Positions 7,221-14,481 of a DNA stretch of 39,630 nt are shown here, piece after piece. The position numbers were made by a program, and so were the translations under genes. The DNA is taken from positions 1 to 39,630 of the forward strand of contig NZ_LIPQ01000021.1 of NCBI RefSeq assembly GCF_001418135.1. The letters run 5' to 3'. The stretch comes from Streptomyces aureus. Lineage in GTDB: Bacteria; Actinomycetota; Actinomycetes; Streptomycetales; Streptomycetaceae. The notes beneath the pieces are model-generated. The model did no database searches. It had not been told where the DNA came from and worked only from the letters and a program-made list of their open reading frames with translations. Numbering within the stretch: position 1 is the stretch's first letter; the number at the start of each line of letters is the position of its first letter.

Positions 7221-7397
7221 TCAGAGCGTGGTGGGGCGGCCTCGGCGGGAGCGCAGGATCGAGCGCACCAGCAGGTACAGCACGGCGGCGACGAGAAGCA
7301 GCACTCCGGTGGAGAGCAGGTACAGCATTCCGTCCACGACAGCGCCGATGACCATCAGTGCGATGGCGCTGCTGAGAAGAATCAGGAAGAGGAACAT
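7221..7397 (-). CDS. Small two-helix membrane protein of the Asp23 operon
   Basis: A 58-residue protein that is almost wholly hydrophobic in two segments (about residues 2-22 and 25-45), then a basic C-terminus RSILRSRRGRP, suggesting two membrane helices with the tail in the cytoplasm. The start ATG 7397 has AGGGAGG 8 nt upstream; longer forms with earlier starts lack such a site. It is the last gene of the Asp23/AmaP series, 156 nt after AmaP, so it may share that transcript or have its own. No enzymatic motif is present. Confidence 0.75.
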   Translation of the reverse strand: MFLFLILLSSAIALMVIGAVVDGMLYLLSTGVLLLVAAVLYLLVRSILRSRRGRPTTL

Positions 7398-7553
7398 CGT
7401 GCTGCGCCTCCCTGCGGCAGGACGGCCAGATGAAGACTCGACCACGGGGGCTGCGTCGGCTCGGGGCCGAGCCGCCTACCAGTGACGGCGTCTGCCGACT
7501 GCGTGACCGACCGCCCGAGGATCCACAGGACGCCCCGATCACGGCGGAAATTC

Positions 7554-8150
7554 TCAGTCGACCCGATGGGCACGGTGACGGACTTCCCGGAGGCTTACCT
7601 CCGCCGGCAGACGGTCCAGGCCCGCCGAGTCCCGTGCGTGTACGAGGGTGTCCCGGTCGAGTCGGTCCAGGATCCGTTCCGGTTCCGCATGAGGCTCCAG
7701 CCAAAGCCGCGCTCTTACGACCGGTGCGGTACGTCGGCCCCCCAGGCGCACCCGCGCCCGTGCGACTCCGTCCAAGGCTTGCGCCTCTTTCTCGATCACG
7801 TCCTCCAGGGCGCGGCCCTCGAGCCGGGCCGCCGTGCCGTCCTGGCTGTCGACGAGGACCTGGTGCAGCCGGTCTTTGCGCAGCAGTGTCCAGAGCCACC
7901 ACAGCAGCAGCACCAGCAGCACGGCGAGCACCGCGATGACGGTCGGCCACCACCAGCCCTCCGCCCGCCACCGAAGGCGTCCCTCGTCGCCGAGGACGAC
8001 ATCGGCCGGGCCGCGGAAGGGCCACCAGCCCGGCATGTCGAAACCCCATCGGTGCTGGAGATCCAGACCGCCCAGTAGCACGCCGCCGCCCAAGGCGAAC
8101 AGCCCGAGGCCGAGCAGCCCCAGCAGCACCCGGTTCACTGTCTTGATCAT
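7554..8150 (-). CDS. amaP: AmaP-type alkaline shock response membrane anchor
   Basis: A 198-residue membrane protein with a helix near residues 7-27 (VLLGLLGLGLFALGGGVLL) and a second near 68-92 rich in Leu, Val and Trp, followed by a basic KDRLHQ and a soluble domain (LEGRALEDVIEKEAQALDGV). AmaP proteins tether Asp23/Gls24 proteins to the inner face of the membrane; the soluble C-terminal domain resembles an Asp23 fold in that it measures variation in VARARVRLGG-type strands. It starts 5 nt after the stop of the DUF6286 gene, tightly operonic. Assignment rests on topology and gene context more than on long identity. Confidence 0.8.
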   Translation of the reverse strand: MIKTVNRVLLGLLGLGLFALGGGVLLGGLDLQHRWGFDMPGWWPFRGPADVVLGDEGRLRWRAEGWWWPTVIAVLAVLLVLLLWWLWTLLRKDRLHQVLVDSQDGTAARLEGRALEDVIEKEAQALDGVARARVRLGGRRTAPVVRARLWLEPHAEPERILDRLDRDTLVHARDSAGLDRLPAEVSLREVRHRAHRVD

Positions 8151-8155
8151 CGGGA

Positions 8156-8842
8156 TCAGCGTCCGCCTTTCTTCGGGCGTCGGACGTGGACGGTCAGCGT
8201 GGGTCGCCGGGCGAGACCCAGGGACGCCACGGCTTCGTCCAGCGCGGCATCGAGGTCGGCACGGACCTCGTCGAGATCACGGAAATGTACCTGCGCCCGG
8301 GCTTTGATCTTCCGGCGCCCGACGTCGATCCGGGCCGACTCGACACCGGATACCCGTACGGCCCTGTCGCGCAGGATCAGGGCCACCGCCCGGCGGTCGA
8401 GACCGGCGCGGACGTCGCCTGTGCCTCGACTGCCGGGGGGCTGCCGCATGGGAAGCAGTCTGCGCAGGCCCGGTGTCACCGCCAGCACAACGAGGCACAG
8501 GCCGAGGGCCATCGCCGCCGCGGCCCCGACGATGATCCAGACGTCGTCCAGCGGCCGTGTGGCCAGCTCATCCGCGAGCCGGCGCCGCCAGCCCATTCCG
8601 GGCCGCCCCGCCCGTACCGAGACCACGTCGTACAGGAGCAGCCCGACGGCTGCGAGGGACAGCAGCGCCACGATGACCGCGGGAACCCGCCGCGCGGACC
8701 AGAAACGACGCGGCGATCCGACCGGCTCTCTCTCCGCCGGTGTCGTGTCGGTGTCCGGGGCCGATGCGAAGGAAGCCGGCCGCTCGGGTTCGGGGGGGAG
8801 GTCGCTGTCGCCGGGCCGCTGCCGCCCCGTGTGCGCGCTCAT
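8156..8842 (-). CDS. DUF6286-type membrane protein of the Asp23 operon
   Basis: A 228-residue protein. A polar, Pro-rich N-terminus of about 50 residues is followed by two membrane segments (around VPAVIVALLSLAAVGLLLYD and IIVGAAAAMALGLCLVVLAV) and a soluble C-terminal domain. That domain has alternating strands (VSGVESARIDVGRRKIKARA) as in Asp23-like and AmaP proteins. ATG 8842 overlaps the stop of the preceding Asp23 gene by 4 nt, and the next gene starts 5 nt after its stop. This architecture and position are typical of the DUF6286 proteins of actinobacterial Asp23 loci; the precise role is unknown but probably concerns envelope stress or anchoring. Confidence 0.8.
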   Translation of the reverse strand: MSAHTGRQRPGDSDLPPEPERPASFASAPDTDTTPAEREPVGSPRRFWSARRVPAVIVALLSLAAVGLLLYDVVSVRAGRPGMGWRRRLADELATRPLDDVWIIVGAAAAMALGLCLVVLAVTPGLRRLLPMRQPPGSRGTGDVRAGLDRRAVALILRDRAVRVSGVESARIDVGRRKIKARAQVHFRDLDEVRADLDAALDEAVASLGLARRPTLTVHVRRPKKGGR

Positions 8843-9282
8843 CTCACCCTCTCCCGTTCCGTCCGCCGCGAGTGGGCCGAGTGCAGCCTCTCGACGCCCA
8901 CCACGAGGTCGGACACCTCCACACCGGCCCATGCCGCGACGCGTTCGGTGACCTCTCGGCGCACCGCCGCGCACTGCGCCCCGATGTCCGACGGATAGCC
9001 CAGTTCCAGGGCGATGCGCATCCGCGCATGCCCGAGCGCCGGTCGGCTTCCGGCAGGACCGTCTGCCCTCTCCGGACCGTTCCTCTCCGGTGCCCCTCGC
9101 ACCACCGCCGTCACGTGCGGTGTGCGGTGGCCAGGAGGCACGTGCCCGGTGGGCTCGGTGAAACCATTCAGGGCCTCACGCGCCACCTGGGCAGCGATCT
9201 TCGCGACAACCCGGTCGGCGACCGTGGTCGCACCCCGCTCCCGGCGGGGCACGGTCGGGCGCCTTCCGGCTTCCCCGGTCAC
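8839..9282 (-). CDS. Asp23/Gls24-family envelope stress protein (second copy)
   Basis: A 147-residue cytoplasmic protein. The conserved core begins VADRVVAKIAAQVAREALNG, the usual opening helix of the Asp23 fold. It continues with strand-forming segments (ARMRIALELGYPSDIGAQ) and the terminal helix-strand unit VRREVTERVAAWAGVEVSDL. It is shorter and more divergent than the first copy at 9544-9984, with an Arg/Pro-rich insertion around residues 60-85. It overlaps the flanking genes on both sides by 4 nt. In Gram-positive bacteria such proteins lie under the membrane and are induced by alkaline or cell-wall stress. Confidence 0.85.
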   Translation of the reverse strand: MTGEAGRRPTVPRRERGATTVADRVVAKIAAQVAREALNGFTEPTGHVPPGHRTPHVTAVVRGAPERNGPERADGPAGSRPALGHARMRIALELGYPSDIGAQCAAVRREVTERVAAWAGVEVSDLVVGVERLHSAHSRRTERERVR

Positions 9283-9506
9283 TGCTGCCAGTCTCTCCGT
9301 GCCCGGCGCTGGTCGTCACGAATACGTTGTTGATCGTCCCGGCGGCGTACGAAGTCACCGGGGGCGAGATTGCCATCCATCAGAAGCCCGGCCACGAGTC
9401 CGACGGCACCCAGCACCAGCACCAGCAGGAAGGCCCAGAAGCCACCGAAGTACGCGGCGAAACCCAGCGCCATTCCGGCGGCCAAACCCACCACGGATCT
9501 GCTCAT
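9279..9506 (-). CDS. Small membrane protein of the Asp23 operon
   Basis: A 75-residue protein with one or two hydrophobic helices (VVGLAAGMALGFAAYFGGFW, then LLVLVLGAVGLVAGLLM) and a highly charged tail RRRDDQQRIRDDQRRARRDW, which could form a basic amphipathic helix. It resembles the DUF2273-like partners of Asp23 proteins. ATG 9506 is chosen because AAGGAG lies 6 nt upstream; GTG 9521 would place that site inside the gene. It overlaps the next gene by 4 nt (9279-9282) and follows the first Asp23 gene by 37 nt. It probably assists membrane placement of the Asp23 proteins. Confidence 0.8.
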   Translation of the reverse strand: MSRSVVGLAAGMALGFAAYFGGFWAFLLVLVLGAVGLVAGLLMDGNLAPGDFVRRRDDQQRIRDDQRRARRDWQQ

Positions 9507-9543
9507 CACACGCTCCTTCACCCGGTAACCGCCTCCGGTGCGG

Positions 9544-9984
9544 TTACTGGAGCCGCTGCCGCTCCTGCCCCTCGTCCTCTTCGTCCTCCTCGTCGGGCAG
9601 CTTCACATCGCCGACCATGATGTTGACTTCCACGACTTCCCGACCTGCCATCCGCTCCACCGCGGAGATCACGTTCTCCCGCACCGCCCCGGCCACGTCC
9701 GTGATCGAGACGCCGTAGTCGACGACGAGCTCCAGGTCGATGGCCGTCTGTACCTCACCGACCTCGACGCTGACCCCTCGGGTGACGGACTTGCCGCTAC
9801 CGGCGCCAGGCATCCGCTCCCGCATGGATCCCATCGAGCGCGCGAACCCGCTGCCCAGGGCATGGACGCCGCGCACGTCCCGTGCCGCCATCCCGGCGAT
9901 CTTCTCCACCACCACATCGGCGATGGATGTCCGGCCACGAGAGCCGGGCGCGCCGCCACGCTTTGCGCCGGTGTGCTCAGTCAT
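9544..9984 (-). CDS. Asp23/Gls24-family envelope stress protein (first copy)
   Basis: A 146-residue protein with the full Asp23 signature: SIADVVVEKIAGMAARDVRG at residues 20-39, VEVGEVQTAIDLELVVDYGV, VAGAVRENVISAVERMAGRE and VVEVNIMVGDVKLPDEEDEE. The acidic C-terminal tail is normal for the family. It is the first gene of the minus-strand series 9984-7221, so its promoter in 9985-10088 probably drives the operon. ATG 9984 follows AAGGAG with suitable spacing. Expected location is the cytoplasm beneath the membrane, bound through AmaP. Confidence 0.93.
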   Translation of the reverse strand: MTEHTGAKRGGAPGSRGRTSIADVVVEKIAGMAARDVRGVHALGSGFARSMGSMRERMPGAGSGKSVTRGVSVEVGEVQTAIDLELVVDYGVSITDVAGAVRENVISAVERMAGREVVEVNIMVGDVKLPDEEDEEDEGQERQRLQ

Positions 9985-10088
9985 CAGGCACTCCTTCTTC
10001 GAGAAGTCAGCCGTGCATTCTCTATAAGATCTACATTCACTTTAGACCGTTTTATCCTGACTTTGTGGGTCGAGGGAGAGGCGGAGAA
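9985..10088. promoter_or_regulatory. AT-rich divergent promoter region of the Asp23 locus
   Basis: The 104 nt between the divergent starts contain an AT-rich core at about 10017-10065, which stands out in this GC-rich DNA. TATAAG on the plus strand (10022-10027) and TATCCT (10055-10060) are possible -10 elements. I see no clear SigB-type GGGTAT box. Transcription in both directions must start here, but exact promoters cannot be fixed by eye. Confidence 0.5.
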
Positions 10089-10856
10089 GTGAAGACCGAG
10101 ACGTTGATGCAGTCAGTACGCGGTGGGCTCGGCCTGGGGCGACTGCTGCCCCTCGGGGGGCCGGACGACGGCACGTGGATCACCGAACAGGCGGCCGTCC
10201 GGGCTCTCCGGCGGAAGGCCGCCGGGGTTCCCGGCGTTCGACTGGAGAGCATGCGCATCGGCCCGATTCCGCACGAACCCGTGCTCGAACCGACTGTTCG
10301 CCCGCCCGCCGGCGCGCTCCCGCCCGGCCCGCTCGGCATCGAGGCGGCCTTCACCGGGTCCGTGACCACACCCGTGCCTCAAGCAGCCGAACAGTTGAGG
10401 ACGGCCCTGCTCACGGCAGCCGACGAAGAACTCGGCCTGAGCGCCGTGACAGCCGATCTGCGCGTCACGGATCTGCACGAGGGCCCGGAGGCAGACGGAG
10501 GGCTGCAGAGCGTGGAGAACGTCGTGCCGCCCCCGTCCCAAGAAGCGCCCCCGCGAAGCTCCCCCCGCGCGACCGCAGCAGAACCCCTGCGAGGGCCGAT
10601 CGGAGAGCTGGCCGACGTCGCGTCGGCCGTGCCGGGCGTCGCGCGCCTCACCGCCCCACTGGGCGGCCACCCCGTCAGGGTGACGCACCAGGACGATCCG
10701 CCCGCCCGCCACATTCAGGTCCAGCTCGCGGTCGCACCCGGCCGCCACCCCCTGGAAGTCGCCCGGGCCGTCCGGGACGCCGTGACCGTCGCGGCCACGA
10801 GTGACGTCCAGATCCCGACAACCGCTGCCGTCCTCATCACCGAAACCGCGGCGTAG
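10089..10856 (+). CDS. Asp23-locus partner protein, unknown function
   Basis: A 255-residue soluble protein started at GTG 10089, with a purine-rich site (GGGAGAGGCGGAG) just upstream. It has two similar halves of alternating strands and helices (LGIEAAFTGSVTTPVPQAAE near residue 80 and RHIQVQLAVAPGRHPLEVAR near residue 205), joined by a Pro/Ser-rich linker at about 145-180. Such proteins occur next to Streptomyces Asp23 operons and are often labelled with a misleading baculovirus P10 name. The strand pattern suggests distant Asp23-like domains, which is inference. It is transcribed away from the Asp23 operon out of a shared AT-rich promoter region. Confidence 0.75.
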   Translation: MKTETLMQSVRGGLGLGRLLPLGGPDDGTWITEQAAVRALRRKAAGVPGVRLESMRIGPIPHEPVLEPTVRPPAGALPPGPLGIEAAFTGSVTTPVPQAAEQLRTALLTAADEELGLSAVTADLRVTDLHEGPEADGGLQSVENVVPPPSQEAPPRSSPRATAAEPLRGPIGELADVASAVPGVARLTAPLGGHPVRVTHQDDPPARHIQVQLAVAPGRHPLEVARAVRDAVTVAATSDVQIPTTAAVLITETAA

Positions 10857-10970
10857 CGGCATCGACCGGAGGTCTTCAAGCGGGGACGAACGCGTACGCA
10901 CACCCCGTCACCAGAAGGGCTTCTCCAAGCGGGAGCGGACCCGCCGAGGTGCGGCGGGGAGCGCAACGTC

Positions 10971-11309
10971 TCAGGACGCGGTCGGCGGGTCGGCCGCTTG
11001 GGCGGCGCGGCGGTATTCGGCGTTGATGCGCTGGGCCTCTTCGAGCTGGTCTTCCAGGACGATGATGCGGCAGGCGGCTTCGATCGGGGTGCCCTGGTCG
11101 ACGAGTTCGCGGGCGCGGGCGGCGATGCGCAGCTGGTAGCGGGAGTAGCGGCGGTGGCCGCCCTCGGAGCGCAGCGGGGTGATGAGGCGGGCTTCGCCGA
11201 TGGCGCGGAGGAATCCTTGTGTGGTGCCGAGCATGTCGGCGGCCCGGCCCATCGTGTAGGCGGGGTAGTCGTCGTCGTCGAGACGGCCGTACGAGTCATC
11301 TGCTGTCAT
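10971..11309 (-). CDS. Short MerR-family transcriptional regulator
   Basis: A 112-residue protein. The winged helix-turn-helix is complete: YTMGRAADMLGTTQGFLRAI at about residues 18-37, then EARLITPLRSEGGHRRYSRY, the MerR wing with the conserved RRYS. A helical segment (AACRIIVLEDQLEEAQRINA) likely forms the dimer coiled coil. There is no effector domain, so like BldC-class proteins it probably binds DNA without a small ligand. ATG 11309 has GAGAGG upstream; longer versions would read through the leader palindrome at 11336-11367. Confidence 0.88.
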   Translation of the reverse strand: MTADDSYGRLDDDDYPAYTMGRAADMLGTTQGFLRAIGEARLITPLRSEGGHRRYSRYQLRIAARARELVDQGTPIEAACRIIVLEDQLEEAQRINAEYRRAAQAADPPTAS

Positions 11310-11335
11310 CTGCACCTCTCTCTGGAACGCGTTGA

Positions 11336-11367
11336 GGGGCCCTGGTGCCGTACGGCACCAGGGCCCC
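11336..11367. promoter_or_regulatory. Perfect 32-bp palindrome in the MerR gene leader
   Basis: The 16-nt arm GGGGCCCTGGTGCCGT (11336-11351) is followed immediately by its exact reverse complement (11352-11367), with no spacer. It starts 27 nt upstream of the MerR start codon. As DNA it could be an operator; as RNA it would make a very stable hairpin able to stop transcription or hide the ribosome site. There is no clear U tract on either strand. It could also be a terminator left by a lost neighbour. Confidence 0.6.
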
Positions 11368-11399
11368 GAAGGAACTACTACACCACCTGCCGGCCCTGA

Positions 11400-12228
11400 T
11401 ACTGCGCCGGCCTCCTGTGTCCGCGGACCCGACCTGACTGCTGTCGGGGGCGCGGGGATCGCGGTTGCTTGACCGGAGACCACCTCGCTATCGATGTCCT
11501 GCGGTACCCGGACTCGAGACTTCGCGTCCGGGCGATCCTGATGGCGCTTCGTTCCTCCGTGCTTCCCTCGTGATCAACTTCCTACCATCGGGGTACTGCG
11601 TACTGCTTGTTCTGCGTACTGCGGGTGATGCGTACTGCTGAGCGACCTATGACAGCGTCACTCTTCGGCAGCCAGCCCCGTTGCCCGTCCTGCGTCTGCT
11701 CTGGCTTGGAACCCCACTGCCGAACTTCCCGGTGCGCGCGTCCGCAGCCGACGCCTTCACCAGGGGTACCGCTCACTGACTTCACTGCTGGGTACTGCGC
11801 ACTGCACTCGCGGGTACCGCACCTGCCATGACCGCGGTCCCGCTGCGGCGGCCCCTGATCACTGCGGGCCACCCGGTCCGGCCGTCGGCCCCGTCGCCGT
11901 CCTGCAACTTCCCTGGCTTCGGAACTCCACCGCCGCACCGTCCTGCGAACTGCAACTACCTGTACTGCTGGTACCGCTTGCCGGTAGTTCGTCTCTGCCA
12001 GGCCCTGCTGTCTCTCTGGGCTACGAGAGAAACCATAACCACGCCACCACTCAATGTCTACTCCGGCCGAGATAGATTTTCGTGTCTCCGGTGGGGAGGT
12101 AATCGACCTCGAACAGTGACGCGGGTGGAGGCACAGCGCAGCCACAGCGGGCTGTGCGCCGCTTGTCGGGGCGGATGCGGCAGCAGGGAGTAGCGGGCAT
12201 GGGCGATCCAGAGACCGGGGAGACGTGA
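11400..12228. other. Pyrimidine-biased region without a recognised gene
   Basis: Some 830 nt between the MerR leader and the first gene remnant. The plus strand is unusually rich in C and T, with many CTGC and ACTTCC words, and the codon bias of real genes is absent in all frames. The minus-strand frame at 11582-12298 is long, but its residues look random and basic. It might be a long untranslated leader for a minus-strand transcript or decayed DNA. Confidence 0.35.
11593..11638. repeat. Cluster of GTACTGC heptamers
   Basis: Exact copies of GTACTGC begin at 11593, 11600, 11616 and 11632, giving spacings of 7, 16 and 16 nt. Related GTACTGC or GTACCGC words recur near 11791, 11813, 11961 and 11970. 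The even spacing suggests binding sites or slippage; no function is established. Confidence 0.5.
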
Positions 12229-12458
12229 TGGACACGATGAGCGTCGACGTCGCGACCGACCGCCCTGCGGGTTCCGTCGCCTCGGCACGCGACAGCACCA
12301 GGTCCTATCTCGAAAGGCTCGTGCCCCCCGCTCGCGCCCGAGGGCTCCGACACCGTGGTCCTTGTGGCGGAGGTTTCGGCTGGCCGCTGGTCAACCGACT
12401 CGCCACAGCGACCTCGGTCACCCGCCGTGCATCCGCAGGCGCGCCGGGCGCCCCTTGA
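12229..12458 (+). pseudogene. Remnant of an anti-sigma-type ATP-binding protein
   Basis: The frame from 12229 reads MSVDVATDRPAGSVASARDS then TRSYLERLVPP, the N-terminus of Streptomyces RsbW-like HATPase proteins. One frame over it continues LAPEGSDTVVLVAE, and then, back in the first frame, comes GGFGWPLVNRLATATSVTRR, the C-terminal end of the same family. The whole ATP-binding middle (N and G boxes) is absent. So at least one frameshift and one internal deletion have destroyed the gene. Family assignment is by recalled pattern. Confidence 0.6.
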
Positions 12459-12640
12459 GGGCCGAGAGCGGGTACGAGAGCCACGACGTCGATCACGGAG
12501 ACCCCCGCGGACGTGGCGATCCGGTCCGCCTCGGCCTTCTCGAACGCACCCAGATCCACCATCCGCTGGTCCCGCCGGGTTTCCAGCTTGGCCAGTTCCG
12601 CCTGGAGCTGGCCCCAGCCGTTGATGTCGCTGCCCGTCCG
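12305..12640 (-). pseudogene. Unidentified coding-like fragment
   Basis: On the minus strand, opposite the two remnants above, 12634-12450 reads WGQLQAELAKLETRRDQRMV then DLGAFEKAEADRIATSAGVS and VIDVVALVPAL. It has a helical look and good codon bias, but no start of its own and no stable continuation. Family not recognised; probably a plasmid-type fragment spliced in by rearrangement. Confidence 0.3.
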
Positions 12641-12669
12641 TGCCCTGAGGGCGGGGGAGGGCTGGGCGA

Positions 12670-13140
12670 ACGCCCTGTCCGCGTGGCTGCTGCCCGTCTA
12701 CCCCGAGGGACTGCATGCCGCCGACCGCCGCGACCTCATCCATGTCTTCTTCGGTGACGACACCCTCGCCGAGGCCGCCTACCCGACCCGCTTTCAGGGC
12801 ATGGACGTTGTCCCCTCCGGCCCGCAGCTCGGCCTGCCGAGGCCGAACGCCCCGCGGGAGCGGAGACCTGCCTCCGGGCCGAGATCGACGCCGTCCGCGA
12901 CCAGTTCGACGTAGTTCTCATCGACGCCGGTCCGACCCGCGGCCTGCTCACCGACGCCGCCATGGTCGCCTCCGGCGACGTCGTTAAACCCACGTTGGCC
13001 GGCGGGCTCGACGCCAAGGGCGTCGACGACCTGAACCTCACCTCACACGCGTCCGCGACCGGCTGAACCCGACGCTCGACGTCCGCGCCGTGCTGCTCGC
13101 CGCTTCGGGAGAAAGCCACCCTCGCCCGCGAGATGAGCAG
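12670..13140 (+). pseudogene. ParA-type partition ATPase remnant
   Basis: Fragments of a ParA/MinD-like ATPase lie in three successive frames. From about 12700: SAWLLPVYPEGLHAADRRDL then IHVFFGDDTLAEAAYPTRFQ and MDVVPSGPQL. From about 12853 in another frame: AGAETCLRAEIDAVRDQFDV then VLIDAGPTRGLLTDAAMVAS and GLDAKGVDDLN. Finally RDRLNPTLDVRAVLLAAS in a third. The order matches ParA (switch region FDVVLID, then VKPTLAGGLDAKGV), but the Walker A end is missing and frames break twice. It indicates that this segment once belonged to a plasmid or integrative element. Confidence 0.65.
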
Positions 13141-13161
13141 CGCCATGGATGCCCGGTTCCC

Positions 13162-13449
13162 CCCCTCGCCCGCTACGGCCGCGTCGATCTCCTCTGCATC
13201 GATGCGCTCGGCTACATGGAAGTCGACCGCCACGGCGCCGAACTCCTCTTCCAGGCTCTGACCGAACGCGGGGGGAAGAACAGCGTCGCGATCGCCTCCA
13301 ACGAGTCGTTCGGCGGCTGGACCAAGACGTTCACCGACCCCCGCCTCCGCGCGGCCATCGTCGACCGGCTCACGATCAACGCCACCATCGTCGAGACCGG
13401 CGCCGACTCCTACCGCCTCGCCTCCACTCGGGCACGAGCTGAGGACGAA
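13162..13449 (+). pseudogene. istB: IS21-type IstB ATPase, C-terminal remnant
   Basis: The frame reads RYGRVDLLCIDALGYMEVDR then GAELLFQALTERGGKNSVAI and ASNESFGGWTKTFTDPRLRA, ending DRLTINATIVETGADSYRL. This is the C-terminal half of IstB, the helper ATPase of IS21 elements, including the Walker B region (LLCIDALGY) and the SNESFGGW sensor motif. The Walker A half and the istA transposase are missing. The fragment joins abruptly at about 13445 to the 3' end of the convergent ChbG remnant, so an IS21 insertion or deletion probably created this junction. Confidence 0.8.
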
Positions 13450-14159
13450 GGCAGGCTGATGACAGCTTCCCGCTTGATGGCCCGCTGTCCAGATGGACAG
13501 CCGGATTCCCCTCGATGCCGAGGGAAAAGCTGTCCAGGAAGTCGTTGTCGGTGACTGGCAGGCCCTGCTGCCGCGTCGACTGGCGCGCTGGTTCGAGCCA
13601 GACCCGGACGGCGAGACCGTGCTCTGCGGCCAGCGCGACCGTAGGGTCGAGGACGTCGTCGCGGCCGCCGTCGGCCAGGCAATGAAAGTCCAGATGGGTC
13701 GGCGTGAGCCCGGTGTCGGCGACAGCAGCGATCTGGGCACGGAATTCGACCTCGACCTCATCAGGTCGAGCCTGGCCGAGCAGGGCCGCCCGTCCGGCGG
13801 GTGTCGGGGAAACAGCGCGCCTGCTGGGTCAAGCATCGAAGGAACCCGTTCCCTGGCAGCCAGCGGTCCCCAGAGCATGCTGGGGAGTCGGACACCAGGG
13901 TGAGGTGGTTCCCGAATGGGACCTGCGGCCGTCCCCTGAGCAGATCCAGGGCATGCGACGCCGCGGGAGGCGGGACCATCAGGCTGCACGAACTGGCGAT
14001 GCCCTCTTCGACCGACTCAATCACTGCGGCGTTGATCGCTGGATACATCCCGAAGTCGTCGCAGTTGATGATCAGCAGCCGGGTGTCGGGCGAATACCCC
14101 AGTAACTCACTCGACTTGGCTTCAGGCGTGAAGGCTGCGGGCCTACTGCTTTCGTCCAT
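13430..14159 (-). pseudogene. ChbG/YdjC-type carbohydrate deacetylase, frameshifted
   Basis: From ATG 14159 the frame reads RLLIINCDDFGMYPAINAAV, with the metal-binding DDFG of ChbG/YdjC deacetylases, then SSCSLMVPPPAASHALDLLR and FGNHLTLVSD, with the conserved His. Near 13870 the homology moves to a second frame (GPLAARERVPSMLDPAGALF). Near 13780 it moves to a third (DEVEVEFRAQIAAVADTGLT then PTHLDFHCLADGG), which carries the THLDxH motif. Two frameshifts thus break a gene whose active-site motifs all survive. The 3' end is cut at about 13445 by the IstB fragment. Family members remove acetyl groups from chitin-type disaccharides. Confidence 0.75.
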
Positions 14160-14263
14160 GCCCGCAGTCTGAGGCCCAGCCAGACGTTGCGCACCGGGAT
14201 ATCCACGCGGCTGTTGATCACCCACCGGCGCCGGAACCAGTGAACAAAAGAGGCTGCTCGGCA

Positions 14264-14440
14264 TCGACAGCCAGCGAGGAGAAGGCGGCCGCGCCGGTCG
14301 TCGACCTGATGGCTCCGCTGGAGAAGCCCGTTGCTGGCGCCCGCGAGCGCTGGGGTGAGACCGGCGGCGGGGGCGAGGTGACCGTGCATGAGATGCCCGC
14401 GAAGCCGAAGCCTGGCGGCGCGAAGCCAGTTGTCCCGAGT
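14264..14440 (+). pseudogene. Ku protein, C-terminal remnant
   Basis: The frame contains SEEKAAAPVVDLMAPLEKPV then AGARERWGE and VHEMPAKPKPGG. The pattern APVVDLMAALEKSV...ARE...HEMPKKK is the extended C-terminal tail of actinobacterial Ku, the DNA-end-binding protein of non-homologous end joining. Nothing of the Ku core remains and the sequence soon runs into the terminator at 14449. Evidence is a short tail only, so the assignment is moderate. Confidence 0.45.
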
Positions 14441-14448
14441 GCGCGCAA

Positions 14449-14475
14449 GGCCCCGCCCGCAGGCGGGGCCCCTTT
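14449..14475. terminator. Hairpin terminator downstream of the secreted FG-GAP gene
   Basis: GGCCCCGCC (14449-14457), loop CGCA, GGCGGGGCC (14462-14470), then CCTTT on the plus strand. It lies 7 nt past the stop of the minus-strand gene ending at 14482. The T run favours plus-strand termination, but GC-rich stems of this kind usually work both ways in Streptomyces. Confidence 0.65.
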
Positions 14476-14481
14476 CGCGCG

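Noticed and set aside
10901..10935. Terminator after the Asp23 partner gene
   Set aside because: The only inverted repeat, AGAAGGGCTTCT, is too short to rely on.
11593..11638. Replication iterons
   Set aside because: The heptamers are evenly spaced, but there is no replication initiator gene nearby and the AT content is not raised.
11582..12298. A 238-codon minus-strand frame in the pyrimidine-biased gap
   Set aside because: The sequence is basic and random-looking, codon bias is missing, and no start with a ribosome site is present.
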